Assembly (NCBI RefSeq): GCF_001642475.1
Contig: NW_019174018.1
Coordinates: 1-64,000 of the forward strand
From: Fonsecaea monophora
Taxonomy: Eukaryota; Ascomycota; Eurotiomycetes; Chaetothyriales; Herpotrichiellaceae
DNA: 64,000 bases
Direction: 5' to 3'
The position numbers and the translations under genes are program-made. Under the pieces are notes generated by a model. It was not told the DNA's origin, did not search any database, and saw only the letters and a list, made by a program, of their open reading frames with translations. Each line of letters opens with the position of its first letter. Position 1 is the stretch's first letter. Of this stretch, positions 23,174 through 33,257 are shown piece after piece.

Positions 23174-24640
23174 ATGAGGTGTATCTCCATCCTCTCAGCG
23201 GCAACAATTGCTGCTGCCTTCGTGATCCCGGATCAGGTTACTCTCGAGTCCCTATCTATCGAGAACCAAGAACCCAACTACCCCTCTGAGCATCCTTTTT
23301 GGAACAACGAGCACCACGCCGAAACCTTCTGGGAGGATCTTGAAGAGGAGTTTACAAAGGCTGTTGATTCGGCCAAACAAGCATTCACAGATATCGTTGA
23401 TTCCGCTCGTGAGACCGTCGTCAGTTATGGTGAACATTGCCAGGACGCCTTTGCTGGCGAGGCTTGGTTAGACACTGCAGAATACGATTTGGATCTATTT
23501 GAAGAGCCGCCTCATCACGGGCCCCCAGACGGCCGTCCGCCTCACCGTGGCCCTCCTGGCAAGAAGCCTCGCCGCCCGCATCATCCTCACCACCGTCCGA
23601 ATGGGACCATTTGGGAACTGATCTCCAAGAGCAAATATACGACGAAGCTGGCGGCTGTGGTCAAGGAGTATCCAGATCTCGTTGAGCTCCTGAACAGCAC
23701 TAAAACGAACCATACCCTCTTCGCTCCCACTGATCGAGCATTTGAGAAGATCCCCAAGCATGCTCCCAAGCCACCCAAGGAGTTCTTGGAGAAGCTCCTA
23801 ACATACCACATCTCACCTGAATTCTATCCTGCTCCGCGTATCCTGGTCAGTCGGACCATCCCAACTGCTCTTGAAGCCAAGTATATCGGAAAAGTGCCAC
23901 AACGGCTCTCCACTCAGGTCTCCTTGAGGGGATTAACTGTCAACTTCTACTCCCGCGTCGTGGCCATTGACATCTTTGCAACAAACGGAGTAATCCATGG
24001 CATCGACAGCATTCTCCTTCCTCCCCCCAAGGCTGTTGATATCATCTCCGCTCTTCCCGGTGAATTCAGCACCCTCGATCTCGCATTGGAAAAGACCGGA
24101 CTCTATCCCGCTTTCAACGACACATCGAGTCACAAGGGAGGCACACTCTTTGCGCCTTCAAACTTTGCCTTCAAACGACTTGGTCCAAGGATCAACGCCT
24201 TCCTATTCAGCAGGTTCGGCCTCAAGTATCTCAAGGCTTTGATTCTGTATCATGCTGGTGACAATATCACCCTGTATTCGGACGCCATCTACAAGTTGGA
24301 TGCGGATGCTCTTGCACCACCTCATCACAAGGTGCCCAAGGGGTTCATTCATGTGGATCTCCCTACAGGCCTCGAAGGCAAGAGCTTGAGTATCGACATT
24401 GCTCGATATGGTCGACTCATCACTATGAAGATCAATGGTTTCGCTCGAGTTGCAGTCTTGGACGGTATCGCAGCTGATGGCGTAATCCATGTTGTTCCCA
24501 ACGTCCTCATACCACCTAAGACCCCCGGTGGAATCGCAGTTGCCGAGGATGACATGGATTTAGACGAGTTCAAAGCGAGACTGGAACCGTTTGTAGAGAC
24601 AGAAGAAAGCGAGTGGGTTGAGGAAGACCCTGAGCTATAG
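23174..24640 (+). CDS. Secreted protein with two fasciclin (FAS1) domains
   Basis: 488 aa from the ATG at 23174. An upstream non-ATG extension is unlikely because the ATG is followed directly by a signal peptide, MRCISILSAATIAAAFV. An acidic region precedes a His/Pro-rich segment (PPHHGPPDGRPPHRGPPGKK, about residues 114-133). FAS1 domain 1 covers about 145-280 (TLFAPTDRAFEKIP, ATNGVIHGIDSILLPPP). Domain 2 covers about 283-450 (TLFAPSNFAFKRLG, AADGVIHVVPNVLIPPK). FAS1 proteins mediate adhesion or cell-wall association; several fungal relatives are vacuolar or surface proteins. No C-terminal GPI signal is seen, since the tail is acidic (EEDPEL). Intronless. Confidence 0.9.
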   Translation: MRCISILSAATIAAAFVIPDQVTLESLSIENQEPNYPSEHPFWNNEHHAETFWEDLEEEFTKAVDSAKQAFTDIVDSARETVVSYGEHCQDAFAGEAWLDTAEYDLDLFEEPPHHGPPDGRPPHRGPPGKKPRRPHHPHHRPNGTIWELISKSKYTTKLAAVVKEYPDLVELLNSTKTNHTLFAPTDRAFEKIPKHAPKPPKEFLEKLLTYHISPEFYPAPRILVSRTIPTALEAKYIGKVPQRLSTQVSLRGLTVNFYSRVVAIDIFATNGVIHGIDSILLPPPKAVDIISALPGEFSTLDLALEKTGLYPAFNDTSSHKGGTLFAPSNFAFKRLGPRINAFLFSRFGLKYLKALILYHAGDNITLYSDAIYKLDADALAPPHHKVPKGFIHVDLPTGLEGKSLSIDIARYGRLITMKINGFARVAVLDGIAADGVIHVVPNVLIPPKTPGGIAVAEDDMDLDEFKARLEPFVETEESEWVEEDPEL

Positions 24641-24870
24641 CGGCGAGGGCTGTTACGTGCGGCAGGGTGAGAATGTTCATCGGGTATACTCAAAGGTATC
24701 TGTACAGCTGTTGGATGCACATGGCCCGGTTTGGCCATGTTGGGGTTGTGCTTGATGATTGACGATCATTAACGGAGTCTGTACCAGAAAAGCGAGTATA
24801 ACATATAACCAGCAAGGCAAAGTCTGTCCCTCGTTATTACCACCCTTTCCTTTCGTCTTGTGAGACCGCT

Positions 24871-25380
24871 TCACCAATGAGCCTCTGTGATCTTCGCTGT
24901 GACACTGTCATCGTCGACGTCCACTCCGTCAACGAACCACCTCCCTTCGATCCCTTCTTCCGGTACTGCAACGCCATCCCCGTCCTTTCCCAGTAAGATA
25001 TCATTGCCACTCATATGTCTCTTTCTCATCTTGCCACTTTCCCGGTCGAAGGTCCAGTCCTCCAGTCCATAGCACCTCTTCCACTTCATACCATCATATT
25101 TATCCTGGTACTCATACCAGAACTGGACGGCGATCTTATCATCCGTGAAGGCAAACAACTCCTTTCGGAGGCGGTAAGACTTTTCTTTGTCCCACTTCTT
25201 GGTGAGCAAGTCGACGATCTGGGCGGTACCACGGATGAAGGAAGCGCGGTTCCGCCAAATGCATTCACTCGTGTACCCGTGAGAGACTTGAACTGGGTTG
25301 CAGGAGTTCCACATATTTTGGGCGAATTTGACCTTTTCATGCGCGGTCTTCAGTGTGAAGGGAGGGCGGAGGGCAGCCAT
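24871..25380 (-). CDS. DUF1348 protein (NTF2/SnoaL-like fold)
   Basis: 169 aa, intronless, ATG at 25380. Family landmarks include PPFTLKTAHEKVKFAQNMWN, IWRNRASFIRGTAQIVDLLT, KSYRLRKELFAFTDDKIAVQ, WYEYQDKYDGMKWKRCYGLE and the ending ITEAHW. This DUF1348 family is close to 155-170 aa in bacteria and fungi and has the cone-shaped NTF2-like fold; no reaction is established. It lies tail-to-tail with the fasciclin gene. Length and ends are normal. Confidence 0.92.
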   Translation of the reverse strand: MAALRPPFTLKTAHEKVKFAQNMWNSCNPVQVSHGYTSECIWRNRASFIRGTAQIVDLLTKKWDKEKSYRLRKELFAFTDDKIAVQFWYEYQDKYDGMKWKRCYGLEDWTFDRESGKMRKRHMSGNDILLGKDGDGVAVPEEGIEGRWFVDGVDVDDDSVTAKITEAHW

Positions 25381-26306
25381 TTTGCCTGGGAGAGATGTTG
25401 CCTTATGGATGCGAGGGGAATGAGCTTGAGAGGGTGGTTGATCTGAGAAGAGAATAGCACAGAATAGGACCAGCCCTCTTGCTACGGAAGCTGTGTGTTG
25501 GATACTGGGATAGAGCGTTGAATTCTGGAAACGAAACTCGACGCAGGCAGCCCTAATATACCTCCAGACTCTTCAGCAAAAGACAACCGAGGACACCTTC
25601 CGCTCAAATATTGAATCCCGCTCCAGGGTTCAGAGCCTATTCATTCAACCCCTCCGAGAAGTCAATCCTCCAACAGTCCTCCGCTTTTTCACTCAGCCTT
25701 GCCAGTGTAACCAATTGGGAACGCAGACGGCCTGACGGATTCGAAGGGGATCTGCAGCGATCCAATAGCAGCATGACAGAGGTTGCAGCACAATCCATCC
25801 CACCCGGTCTGGAGGAGGCGATTGATACCTTCCAAGAGCAGCAAGGCCAATTGCTCTCCGAACATCCACCATACGGAACACGATGAGCCTTCAAACTCAC
25901 GCCGGACCCGCGTCGAATGGGATGCCAGCCTGATCAATCAAGCGGCGCGACTCCTGCAAAATAGCGAGACCGGAATCCTGGGTAGGTCTAGCCTCCTGTA
26001 AGCCACGCAAGCTGTTTGTATGCAGCGACATAGATCCATACTTGTTGGTCTGGGGCCTCACGTTGGGGGAAAAGCAGCGGGAGGAGAAGAATGCAGCGGC
26101 AAGATCTTCTCCATAGTTTTCCATTGGCGCCACCATTGATTGTTTGAGATGGAAAAAATTGGGTAAGAGAAGACCCGGAGGGAATTCTGCAGTGGTTGCC
26201 ATTTCGCCAGCCGGAAAATAGTTTCACCTGCTTGTGCAAAATCCCGAGTACGAGGAACACAAATCATCTGTGAACTTGTCTGTTACTGACTGCGCCGCTT
26301 CCGACT
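25381..26306. other. Intergenic, possible unrecognised minus-strand gene
   Basis: A minus-strand frame from an ATG at 26202 runs 101 codons (MATTAEFPPGLLLPNF and onward) to 25897. A GTGAGT donor lies just before its stop, so it could be a first exon, but no continuation or family was recognised. Otherwise this is the upstream region of the DUF1348 and peroxiredoxin genes. Confidence 0.3.
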
Positions 26307-27519
26307 ATGTCCATTGCGCGCGGGGCAGCGATATCGCATCATTGCCGCGGTCCCTCCAAATTGATTTTGTCAAGGAGGGGCTGTCCGCGGTCAGCAATCA
26401 TTCATCGTACACTCCTGCCAGAAGCCAGAACGATCAGTACGCACACAGGTCGGCTCCGTTCAACATTTAATCTACTTTCTCCCGTACTCCTGTCAGAGAA
26501 GTCCGTGCTCGCTCGACCGACTTTCAACCTCAAATCATTATCCACAATGGCCGGGCTCAAAGAGGGGGACCAGTTTCCTCCTGATGTTGTCTTCTCGTGA
26601 GTTCCCGCGCTCACCTGCGATGCCTGTCTAGAATGCTTCTCTGGACCGTGCACTAACGTACTTGTCAATGCTCACAGCTATATTCCCTACACCCCCGAAA
26701 GCTCTGCTATAACCAGCTGTGGCATCCCACAAAACTACAACGCGTCCAAGGAATGGGCGGATAAGAAAGTCGTCCTGTTCGCCGTCCCGGGCGCTTTTAC
26801 TCCAGGTTGCAGTGTCAGGCACCTGCCCGGTTACATTGACGCGCTTCAAGAACTCAAAGGAAAGAAAGTGGATATAGTGGCCGTTTTGGCGTATAACGAT
26901 GCTTTCGTGATGAGCGCCTGGGGGAAGGCGAACGGTATCAAGGATGAGATTGTGAGTTACAGTTCCTTTTCATGTGTTCAGATTGGAATTCCTTGTCAGA
27001 GAAAGAATGGACGAGATTCCGACCTCGGTATCAAGACACGAGACAAGCCCCCGTTACCTCCCTGGGGGTAACGACAGGATGGATCAACTTCCTGTGACGC
27101 CCTTAGGAGCCTTGACTAACCTTGACTAATCTTCTTTGCGTGCCAGCTGTTCCTCTCTGACCCCGAGACCAAATTTTCCAAGTCCATCGGCTGGACTCTC
27201 GGTGAACGAACCGCGCGGTATGCCATCATCATCGACCATGGAAAGGTCGTTTACGCAGAGAAGGAACCTGGACGGGACATTACAGTGAGTATACCAACCC
27301 TTCGCCGAGTACTGCTGCAGTTTGCGACCCGGAGGCATTTCGCGGGTTCTTGTTCCCCAGAGTCGGTTTTGCCTCACTGGCCTTTTGTACTTTGACTTGC
27401 CATTTCGTCATGAGTTTGGGCAGGAATTGGTGTTGTCGCTCCAGTGGTCCTCTCCGCTAACATACCACCTACTTTCTTCCTAGGTTTCCTCGGCCGCAGC
27501 TGTGCTTGCCAAACTATGA
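26307..27519 (+). CDS. Peroxiredoxin 5 (PMP20/Asp f 3 type), with a possible N-terminal extension
   Basis: Thiol peroxidase that reduces hydrogen peroxide and alkyl hydroperoxides. The core starts at ATG 26547 (165 aa), with exons 26547-26596, 26678-26951, 27147-27284 and 27484-27519. The peroxidatic Cys is in VPGAFTPGCSVRHLPGYI, followed by WGKANGIKDE and LFLSDPETKFSKSIGW. The last exon of 11 codons ends AVLAKL, where AKL fits a peroxisomal targeting tripeptide. The frame stays open upstream to an ATG at 26307, adding 80 residues that are rich in Arg, Ser, Thr and Leu with very few acids, like a mitochondrial presequence. I give the longer span because both starts are plausible; the core protein is certain, the extension is not. 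Confidence 0.9.
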
Positions 27520-27957
27520 CGTGGTCCACCTGAAACAGATGTCTATATCTACCAACGCACTTGATGCCAGCATTGACCATCATCGCTGGTCTCATTCACA
27601 ATGGGTCCGTGAAGAGGCTATCCTAGGGTTGGCATAGATGCAACCCAGACAAAGATAGAGAGGGTGGAGATCTACTCAAATTCTGCTTCAACGTCTGCAC
27701 TAGAACGCCTCTGGCAACGAAGTAGATCACTCTAGATATAGATACAATTCGTTGTTCACCGTCATTTGTTTGATGTTAACGCCTGCGCTCATTTGGCTCA
27801 CCTCTGGGATCTGATGGAGTCCATTCCTCAGGCAAGGGAACTTTCGCTCAAACAAAACCCAAAAAAATACACTCATAACTGATAGCGACATGTGCAAAAC
27901 TTGGATATACCATGGCAGAAGAAAAGAAGAGGAAGAGGAAGAAGATAAAAAGCCCAA
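27520..27957. other. Convergent intergenic region
   Basis: 3' flanks of the peroxiredoxin and bZIP genes. Nothing recognised. Confidence 0.5.
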
Positions 27958-28833
27958 TCATCCCATGCGTAGCAGATCCTCAAAGTCTGGTAACCTCTGC
28001 TTCCTCTTGGTCGCTTGTGCGGCGTTTTGGTTCTCGACGGTGTTGACGATCGTTCCGTCGGGCCCCAGCTCGTAGCCGTCGTAGAGCACGGGCGCGGGGT
28101 GGGCGACGGGGTTGGGGAAGGCGTCGAACTTGTCCGGTGGCGTCGTCTTGGGGCCGTTCCATTTGTGCCGGGGATGGGGGTGGGAGGTCGGGGGTTCGGT
28201 CATGGTGGCGGAGAAGCGCAGAGCTTCCAGGTCGGCCTGCAGCTGGGCGATCTTGGTGTTGAGTCGGAGGATGCTGTCGCTCTGCTTGTTGTACGAGCAC
28301 AGCAGGTCCTGGTGCTTCTCGTTGAGCGTCTCCAGCTGGTACTCGAGGCCCTTGACGTGCTTCTCCTTGCGCTCGCGGAAGGCGCGCTGCGAGGCGCGGT
28401 TCTGCGCCCTCCGACGCTGGCCCTGCTCGTTAGCATGCAGGCGTGGCTGGTTGCCGAAGATGTCCCTCACCAGTTTCGAGGGGGGGACGATCGTCTGTTC
28501 CGAGTCGGTCGACGGCTGTGCACTGCCCTGTCGGCCCGTCTGGGGCTTGAACTCGGCAAAGGCGTCGAGCGTGTCGAGATCGGCCTGGCTCCAGCCGTGG
28601 CTCGGGGGGAACATCCCGGGCTCGAGACCGCCGTACCGGAACACATCGCCCATATTCTGCGTCGAGGAACAAAGGGTCAATATCTCCGCCGCCACGGCGC
28701 AGGAGCTAGCTCCCAGTGCAGGGCCGGCGTTGGGGAGACGTACATCTGGGGAACTCGAGTTGGAAGAACCGGCATCCAAGAGCGACTCAAAGTATGAGCC
28801 ACGATGAGCAGCAGCCACTGCGAAGTAATCCAT
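27958..28833 (-). CDS. bZIP transcription factor, Yap/AP-1-like
   Basis: 291 aa if unspliced. The basic region RRRAQNRASQRAFRERKEKH carries the N-x-x-S/A-Q-x-x-F-R arrangement of fungal Yap factors, followed by a zipper with Leu/Tyr heptads (LEYQLETLNEKHQDLL, ILRLNTKIAQLQADL) to about residue 210. The tail has KRKQRLPDFEDLL. Yap factors control oxidative and metal stress genes. No Cys-rich redox domain is visible, unlike Yap1. Positions 28743-28657 (87 nt) start GTACGT, contain TATTGAC and end GACGCAG, and removing them keeps the frame (262 aa). Splicing here is therefore optional and should be checked. Confidence 0.87.
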   Translation of the reverse strand: MDYFAVAAAHRGSYFESLLDAGSSNSSSPDVRLPNAGPALGASSCAVAAEILTLCSSTQNMGDVFRYGGLEPGMFPPSHGWSQADLDTLDAFAEFKPQTGRQGSAQPSTDSEQTIVPPSKLVRDIFGNQPRLHANEQGQRRRAQNRASQRAFRERKEKHVKGLEYQLETLNEKHQDLLCSYNKQSDSILRLNTKIAQLQADLEALRFSATMTEPPTSHPHPRHKWNGPKTTPPDKFDAFPNPVAHPAPVLYDGYELGPDGTIVNTVENQNAAQATKRKQRLPDFEDLLRMG

Positions 28834-31410
28834 TGTATCGGAGATTGTTTTCTTCTGTAAAGTCGGAGTGACAAGGTCTCCTTGATGTCTGTGATCTCTC
28901 TCTGAATCTCTTTTGATTATTGTAATATCCGATGATCCGGGCGAAATGCCAAAAAAAAATAAAGTCGGCAGAGAATTGAGAGGTCGCTCTCCGCTTTATG
29001 TTGCAATGCTGCCGCAAACAGGTTTTGATTATGTAGGTAGGTATGATATGGGGAAAACCGACAGTCCGGCCAGAATGAAAAATGCAAGGCGGTCAGATGC
29101 GCCAATCCGAGAGGGTCTCTTGTGGTTTACATAAAGTTGCGTCGAGGGGTTGATTGGGTTGATCGGTGCCCTTGTTGCCAAATGGGGATGGGCCCGAATA
29201 CTCAAGTCCAAAGTGACTTTTTAGTAATGATGCGGCATCTGCCCACAACTGAATATGTACTGTAGTACCGAGAAGGGGTCCTCGTTATCGTTTGAAATTC
29301 TGCGATTTGCCCAATAGGCGAACGGTCTTCGCTGCTGAAAAAGGGGTTTAAACGAGTGGGAGTGTGGGCAGGGTGGTTCTCTTCTTCTCCTTCGCAACCC
29401 ACGTTTTACGCGAATTGGCCGGGAGTGTGAAAGAGGGTAGGGTTTTGTGAGCAGATGTCCACCCTGCTGCGCCAGAGGGAGGTTCTATATCACCCCGAGG
29501 GAATGGATTCCAGGCACACCAGAAGAACGATCCAGGCTGATTATGCCGATTCAGAGGCGCATCAACGGCTGAACTAAGACGCTGCACGCTTTCTTTGTAA
29601 GAAGCTTGGCATGTCCAAAGGCGGGGACCGTGGAGAATGACTAAGGCCGCCGGCCGTGGCTGTGATTGGGAGGCTCTGCCCAAGATCCACCCCCTTCAAA
29701 TAATACCGAAGCACTCCGTCCCATAGGTAGGAACAATAGGCGTCGGTGCTGGACCTTACGAAGGGGCGGTCATTTTCCGAGGTGGCATAGTGACGAAGCG
29801 CAGGTGATGGAAGCTGGGGATCGGGGGCTGACCTGGGATTATCGGCAGGCTTGTAAGGCTCAGGGGGTTCGGAAGCAGGGACCCTCGAACGAAGGATCGA
29901 GCTGAAGAGACCTAGAGGGGACAGAAAAGCCCCCGCGAAAGAAATTCACACAAGTACCCTCCCTTCCCTGTGCATGGGTGGAATTCCGCCGCTACTGACG
30001 AATAATTCCTGATATGAAACTGCCCAGAATGCTTGGGAAAGTGGGAACTTGAGGGATGTACCGAGTTGTACTTGTGACATGTACCAATATGTATTATTAT
30101 TAAAAAAAGAATCTTTCATGCCGCTGACACGCCCAGTAGATAGTGGCCCGACTTCCTCTGAAGGATGCTGATAATAAGGGAGGCGCAATCCCGGTTACCT
30201 GCTCATAAAACGCCCTTTTATCAGTTCCGAAGGATCATAAGCCAAGGCCAAAATGTACTGGGCTGAGCACGCAGCAGTATAGCTGCTCATCGATGAGAAT
30301 ACGCATTCATTGCCGGGACATATATATATGGAGAGGGGGGAGGTTAGTCGCGAGCAGAAACTAAAGGAGGGAAGGTCACTAATGATTGGGGAGGCTGAAA
30401 GCCATTGGACTTTTGGTCGCTTCGACCATGGATTATTTGTCAGAACAACCCTCTTCATCCACGCACACCTCCACGTGCGCACTGTCCCTGTGCTTGTGAC
30501 GCTGGAAGACTTACCTAGTGGCGCCAGACAGCCGTCGGGCCAAGGTCTCCAACCGTCGGGGAGCTGAGCAGGGTGGCCAGACCCTGGAGCCTCGTCGGCC
30601 CCATTTGTCGGACTCGTATGAGGAACAGAACTCAAGTTGTTAAAGCCTCGAGTTATCAAACTGAGATAACTTAGGAACCAAGGCTAGCCCCAAGTTACAG
30701 GGTTCTTCGTACCTTCTTGGGGCGACCCAGGGCGTTAGCATTTCGCCGATGTGCGGACGTGTTTTGTTCTGGCAAGTTTTGATACATTTAGCTCGCCCCA
30801 CTTTCCGATTTCGATGGACTTGGTAGACACTAACCCTCAAAGAGATATCACAAGGCCAGATCTGCTTGGCTCGCGAACTTAGATGAAGCGCCACCTATAA
30901 CTAACTTGGAGCTCCCTACGAGGTACTGATTCCTCCTCTCGACACCCTCCCTCCCGTTTTGCCTATCTCCTGTCTTTCGATATTGCCTCCCTCGGTGCAT
31001 CTGAGTTTGAAGTATCTCCTTATGAATCCCCCTTGATCCTTCTGACCAGCCTTGTGGATCATTCGACCGGTTCCTGGATCTACGAATATTACCTCAGTCA
31101 TGCAGAACATTCTGCACGAGCCTCATTGAGAATAGTGCTGCTTAGCAAATCAGCTGTCCTTGTGAGACGACGAACTATTCGGCGATCAGACTCTAGACGT
31201 CCCCCAACGCGATGCTAATTGATCCTGCGGACTCGAACTTTCGGCCAGTCTTCAAGCCTGACCCTCGCAGCCTTCGGGAAAGCGGGATTCGGCCTCGCAA
31301 AAAACCGTCTGTAATTGGCGGTTACCGATCCCCGCGCCAGACATACTACAGTGTCAGTAATATTTGGTAATGCCTTAACCCTCGTGCAGTGTGAGACGTG
31401 AGGCTTCATT
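28834..31410. other. 2.6 kb gene-poor region
   Basis: Divergent upstream region of the Yap-like bZIP (-) and the Fungal_trans_2 gene (+). A TATA-like tract lies near 30320. The minus-strand frame 30659-30195 contains LPDGWRPWPDG, slightly like a WW start, but without the rest of the domain. No gene supported. Confidence 0.45.
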
Positions 31411-33093
31411 ATGCCTCCTACCACCAAGCAAGAGATCACCAAGACCTTCACCTTCCTAAATTACGACAATCCAGATCACAGCGCCTCGCATCGAAGACTA
31501 GTCAAGTCGCACATCTCCAGCAAATACCGAGCCGCCGTTCGCCAGCAGACTCAGCCTCGCTATGCTTTGCCACATCACACCAGCAAGGGCTCAGAGCAGG
31601 ACTCTCTGCCCAAGTACACACACAAGAGGACACACAAGTGCCTCGAATCTCAAGACGAATCGCCAGATCGCCGGTTGTCTCGCCCGCCTTCCCCACTGGA
31701 AGTCAGCTTCAGCGGTATACGGATGGACCCATTCAAATCCTGGCCGGGTCAAGAGACACCTGGTGTCACTCGCGCTCTCGACTACTATACTCAGGCGATT
31801 TCACCCCTCATGCAGCCATTGTTTCTGACGTTCAATATGGCCAACCCCTTGATGGTCTGGATGTACCCTTTGATCCTGTCACATGGAAGTGCTTATCATG
31901 CCGCGGTGGCGATGTCCCAGGCCTATTTGGAAAAGAGCCAAGCGCCATCCGCCACTGCGTCTTCTGAAGTCACGTTCCACCGGAGAAAAGCTGTGTCAAT
32001 CTTGTATGACCAACTTTCCCATCTTCGTGGTCCTCCAGACGATGGTGTGCTCATGACCGTGCTGGCCCTGGCATGCCTTGATGTTTTGTACGGCGAAGAC
32101 AGAATCGCCAATCGCAAGGGACTGGCCATGGTGGTTGCACTTAAAGGAGGCCTTGGCAATTTGGGACTGCACGGACTTGTGAAGGCTTTTCTCGTTCAAT
32201 TTGACTACTTCTGGATGCTCGAGACCGGGGCCCAGACCATCTTTCCTTTTCGGAAGCGTAAAAGCTGGAGAGCTTATCCTCAGCGCCTATTCAAAGACGA
32301 TTTTCTGGCACTGCTCAGAACACTACCCGCAGGATTTGCCGCCATCGCTCGACAGGGTACGTTCAGCCTGGATACCATTCGGATCCTTTCAAGAGTAAGC
32401 ACTTTTCTCCAATTTAAAACCGCCAACCTCCCCCATTCTTTTGAGGAAGATCCTGTTTCAGATGGCCAGGACTACCCAGACCTGTTCGAAGTATGTGCAT
32501 CTCTGCAGTCATCCGCCAACACCGAGAATAGCTTGGAGAAGAACTTGATACTTGCGGTGGTTATGCTCGGGTTCGACGTGCATAACCCCATTGCGTCGAT
32601 TTCCCGGGTTGCCGCGTATCGTGGCTCGAGGCAAGAGTTGACTCGGTCACTTCCTTTCACGCAGGCGCAGACTCCGGACCAGAGAGGCTGCTTAATCTGG
32701 ATCATGATGATTGTCATAAGATCTTGGGGTATGGAGCTTCCGCTGGCTCCTCCAGCAGTAGCTCTTAGTCGATGCTTCTTCACGCAGTTCCCTGGGGCGA
32801 CATCCTGGGACGCCGTCGAGTCTACAATGCGTTGCTTTTTCTGGTACAACCCACTCACAGATGGACTAATGAACAGCTGGCAACATGCCTTGGATGCATT
32901 CCAGAAGCAATCAACCTGCGCTTCGGTGCCAGATGTGACAAGAATAAAGACACACAATCCCAACAGCTCATCTCGCCGAGTTATGAATAGTGGAAATTTA
33001 TCAGAGACTACAGGAGAAGGTGCAACTGAGACTCTGACCCTTCCACGCATGTTGACATTAGACACATACCTAAAAGAAGTACAGTCACAATAG
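31411..33093 (+). CDS. Fungal_trans_2 (DUF3468) regulator without a zinc cluster
   Basis: 560 aa, intronless, ATG at 31411. The start, ITKTFTFLNYDNPDHSAS and RRLVKSHISSKYRAAVRQQ, is the usual N-terminal block of fungal regulators in the DUF3468 group. The middle has the helical Fungal_trans_2 pattern: NPLMVWMYPLILSHGSAYH, RRKAVSILYDQLSHLRGP, VLALACLDVLYGE, GLAMVVALKGGLGNLGLHG. There is no Cys6 binuclear cluster anywhere in the frame or just upstream, which is common for this subgroup. It may act without its own DNA-binding domain. Its neighbours give no clue to a target pathway. Confidence 0.85.
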   Translation: MPPTTKQEITKTFTFLNYDNPDHSASHRRLVKSHISSKYRAAVRQQTQPRYALPHHTSKGSEQDSLPKYTHKRTHKCLESQDESPDRRLSRPPSPLEVSFSGIRMDPFKSWPGQETPGVTRALDYYTQAISPLMQPLFLTFNMANPLMVWMYPLILSHGSAYHAAVAMSQAYLEKSQAPSATASSEVTFHRRKAVSILYDQLSHLRGPPDDGVLMTVLALACLDVLYGEDRIANRKGLAMVVALKGGLGNLGLHGLVKAFLVQFDYFWMLETGAQTIFPFRKRKSWRAYPQRLFKDDFLALLRTLPAGFAAIARQGTFSLDTIRILSRVSTFLQFKTANLPHSFEEDPVSDGQDYPDLFEVCASLQSSANTENSLEKNLILAVVMLGFDVHNPIASISRVAAYRGSRQELTRSLPFTQAQTPDQRGCLIWIMMIVIRSWGMELPLAPPAVALSRCFFTQFPGATSWDAVESTMRCFFWYNPLTDGLMNSWQHALDAFQKQSTCASVPDVTRIKTHNPNSSSRRVMNSGNLSETTGEGATETLTLPRMLTLDTYLKEVQSQ

Positions 33094-33257
33094 ACTATTT
33101 ATATACCGCTGGCCTTAGTGGTGTGGAGGGGGGGGGAGTTGTATACAAAGTCTGTATTGCCGCATTATGTAATCGGCCCAAAATAAATTTCCACGATTAT
33201 TCCCGCCCTACACGCGCCGCGTCTTGATACATCTACCGAGTTGGTTTTTCGGCTTCA

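Noticed and set aside
28015..28797. 260-codon plus-strand frame over the bZIP gene
   Set aside because: Gly/Val/Leu-rich antisense shadow of a GC-rich coding sequence; no domain features.
30195..30659. Minus-strand frame with LPDGWRPWPDG resembling the first half of a WW domain
   Set aside because: The second half (YY and the terminal W-x-x-P) cannot be found in any phase, and no neighbouring exon supports a gene.
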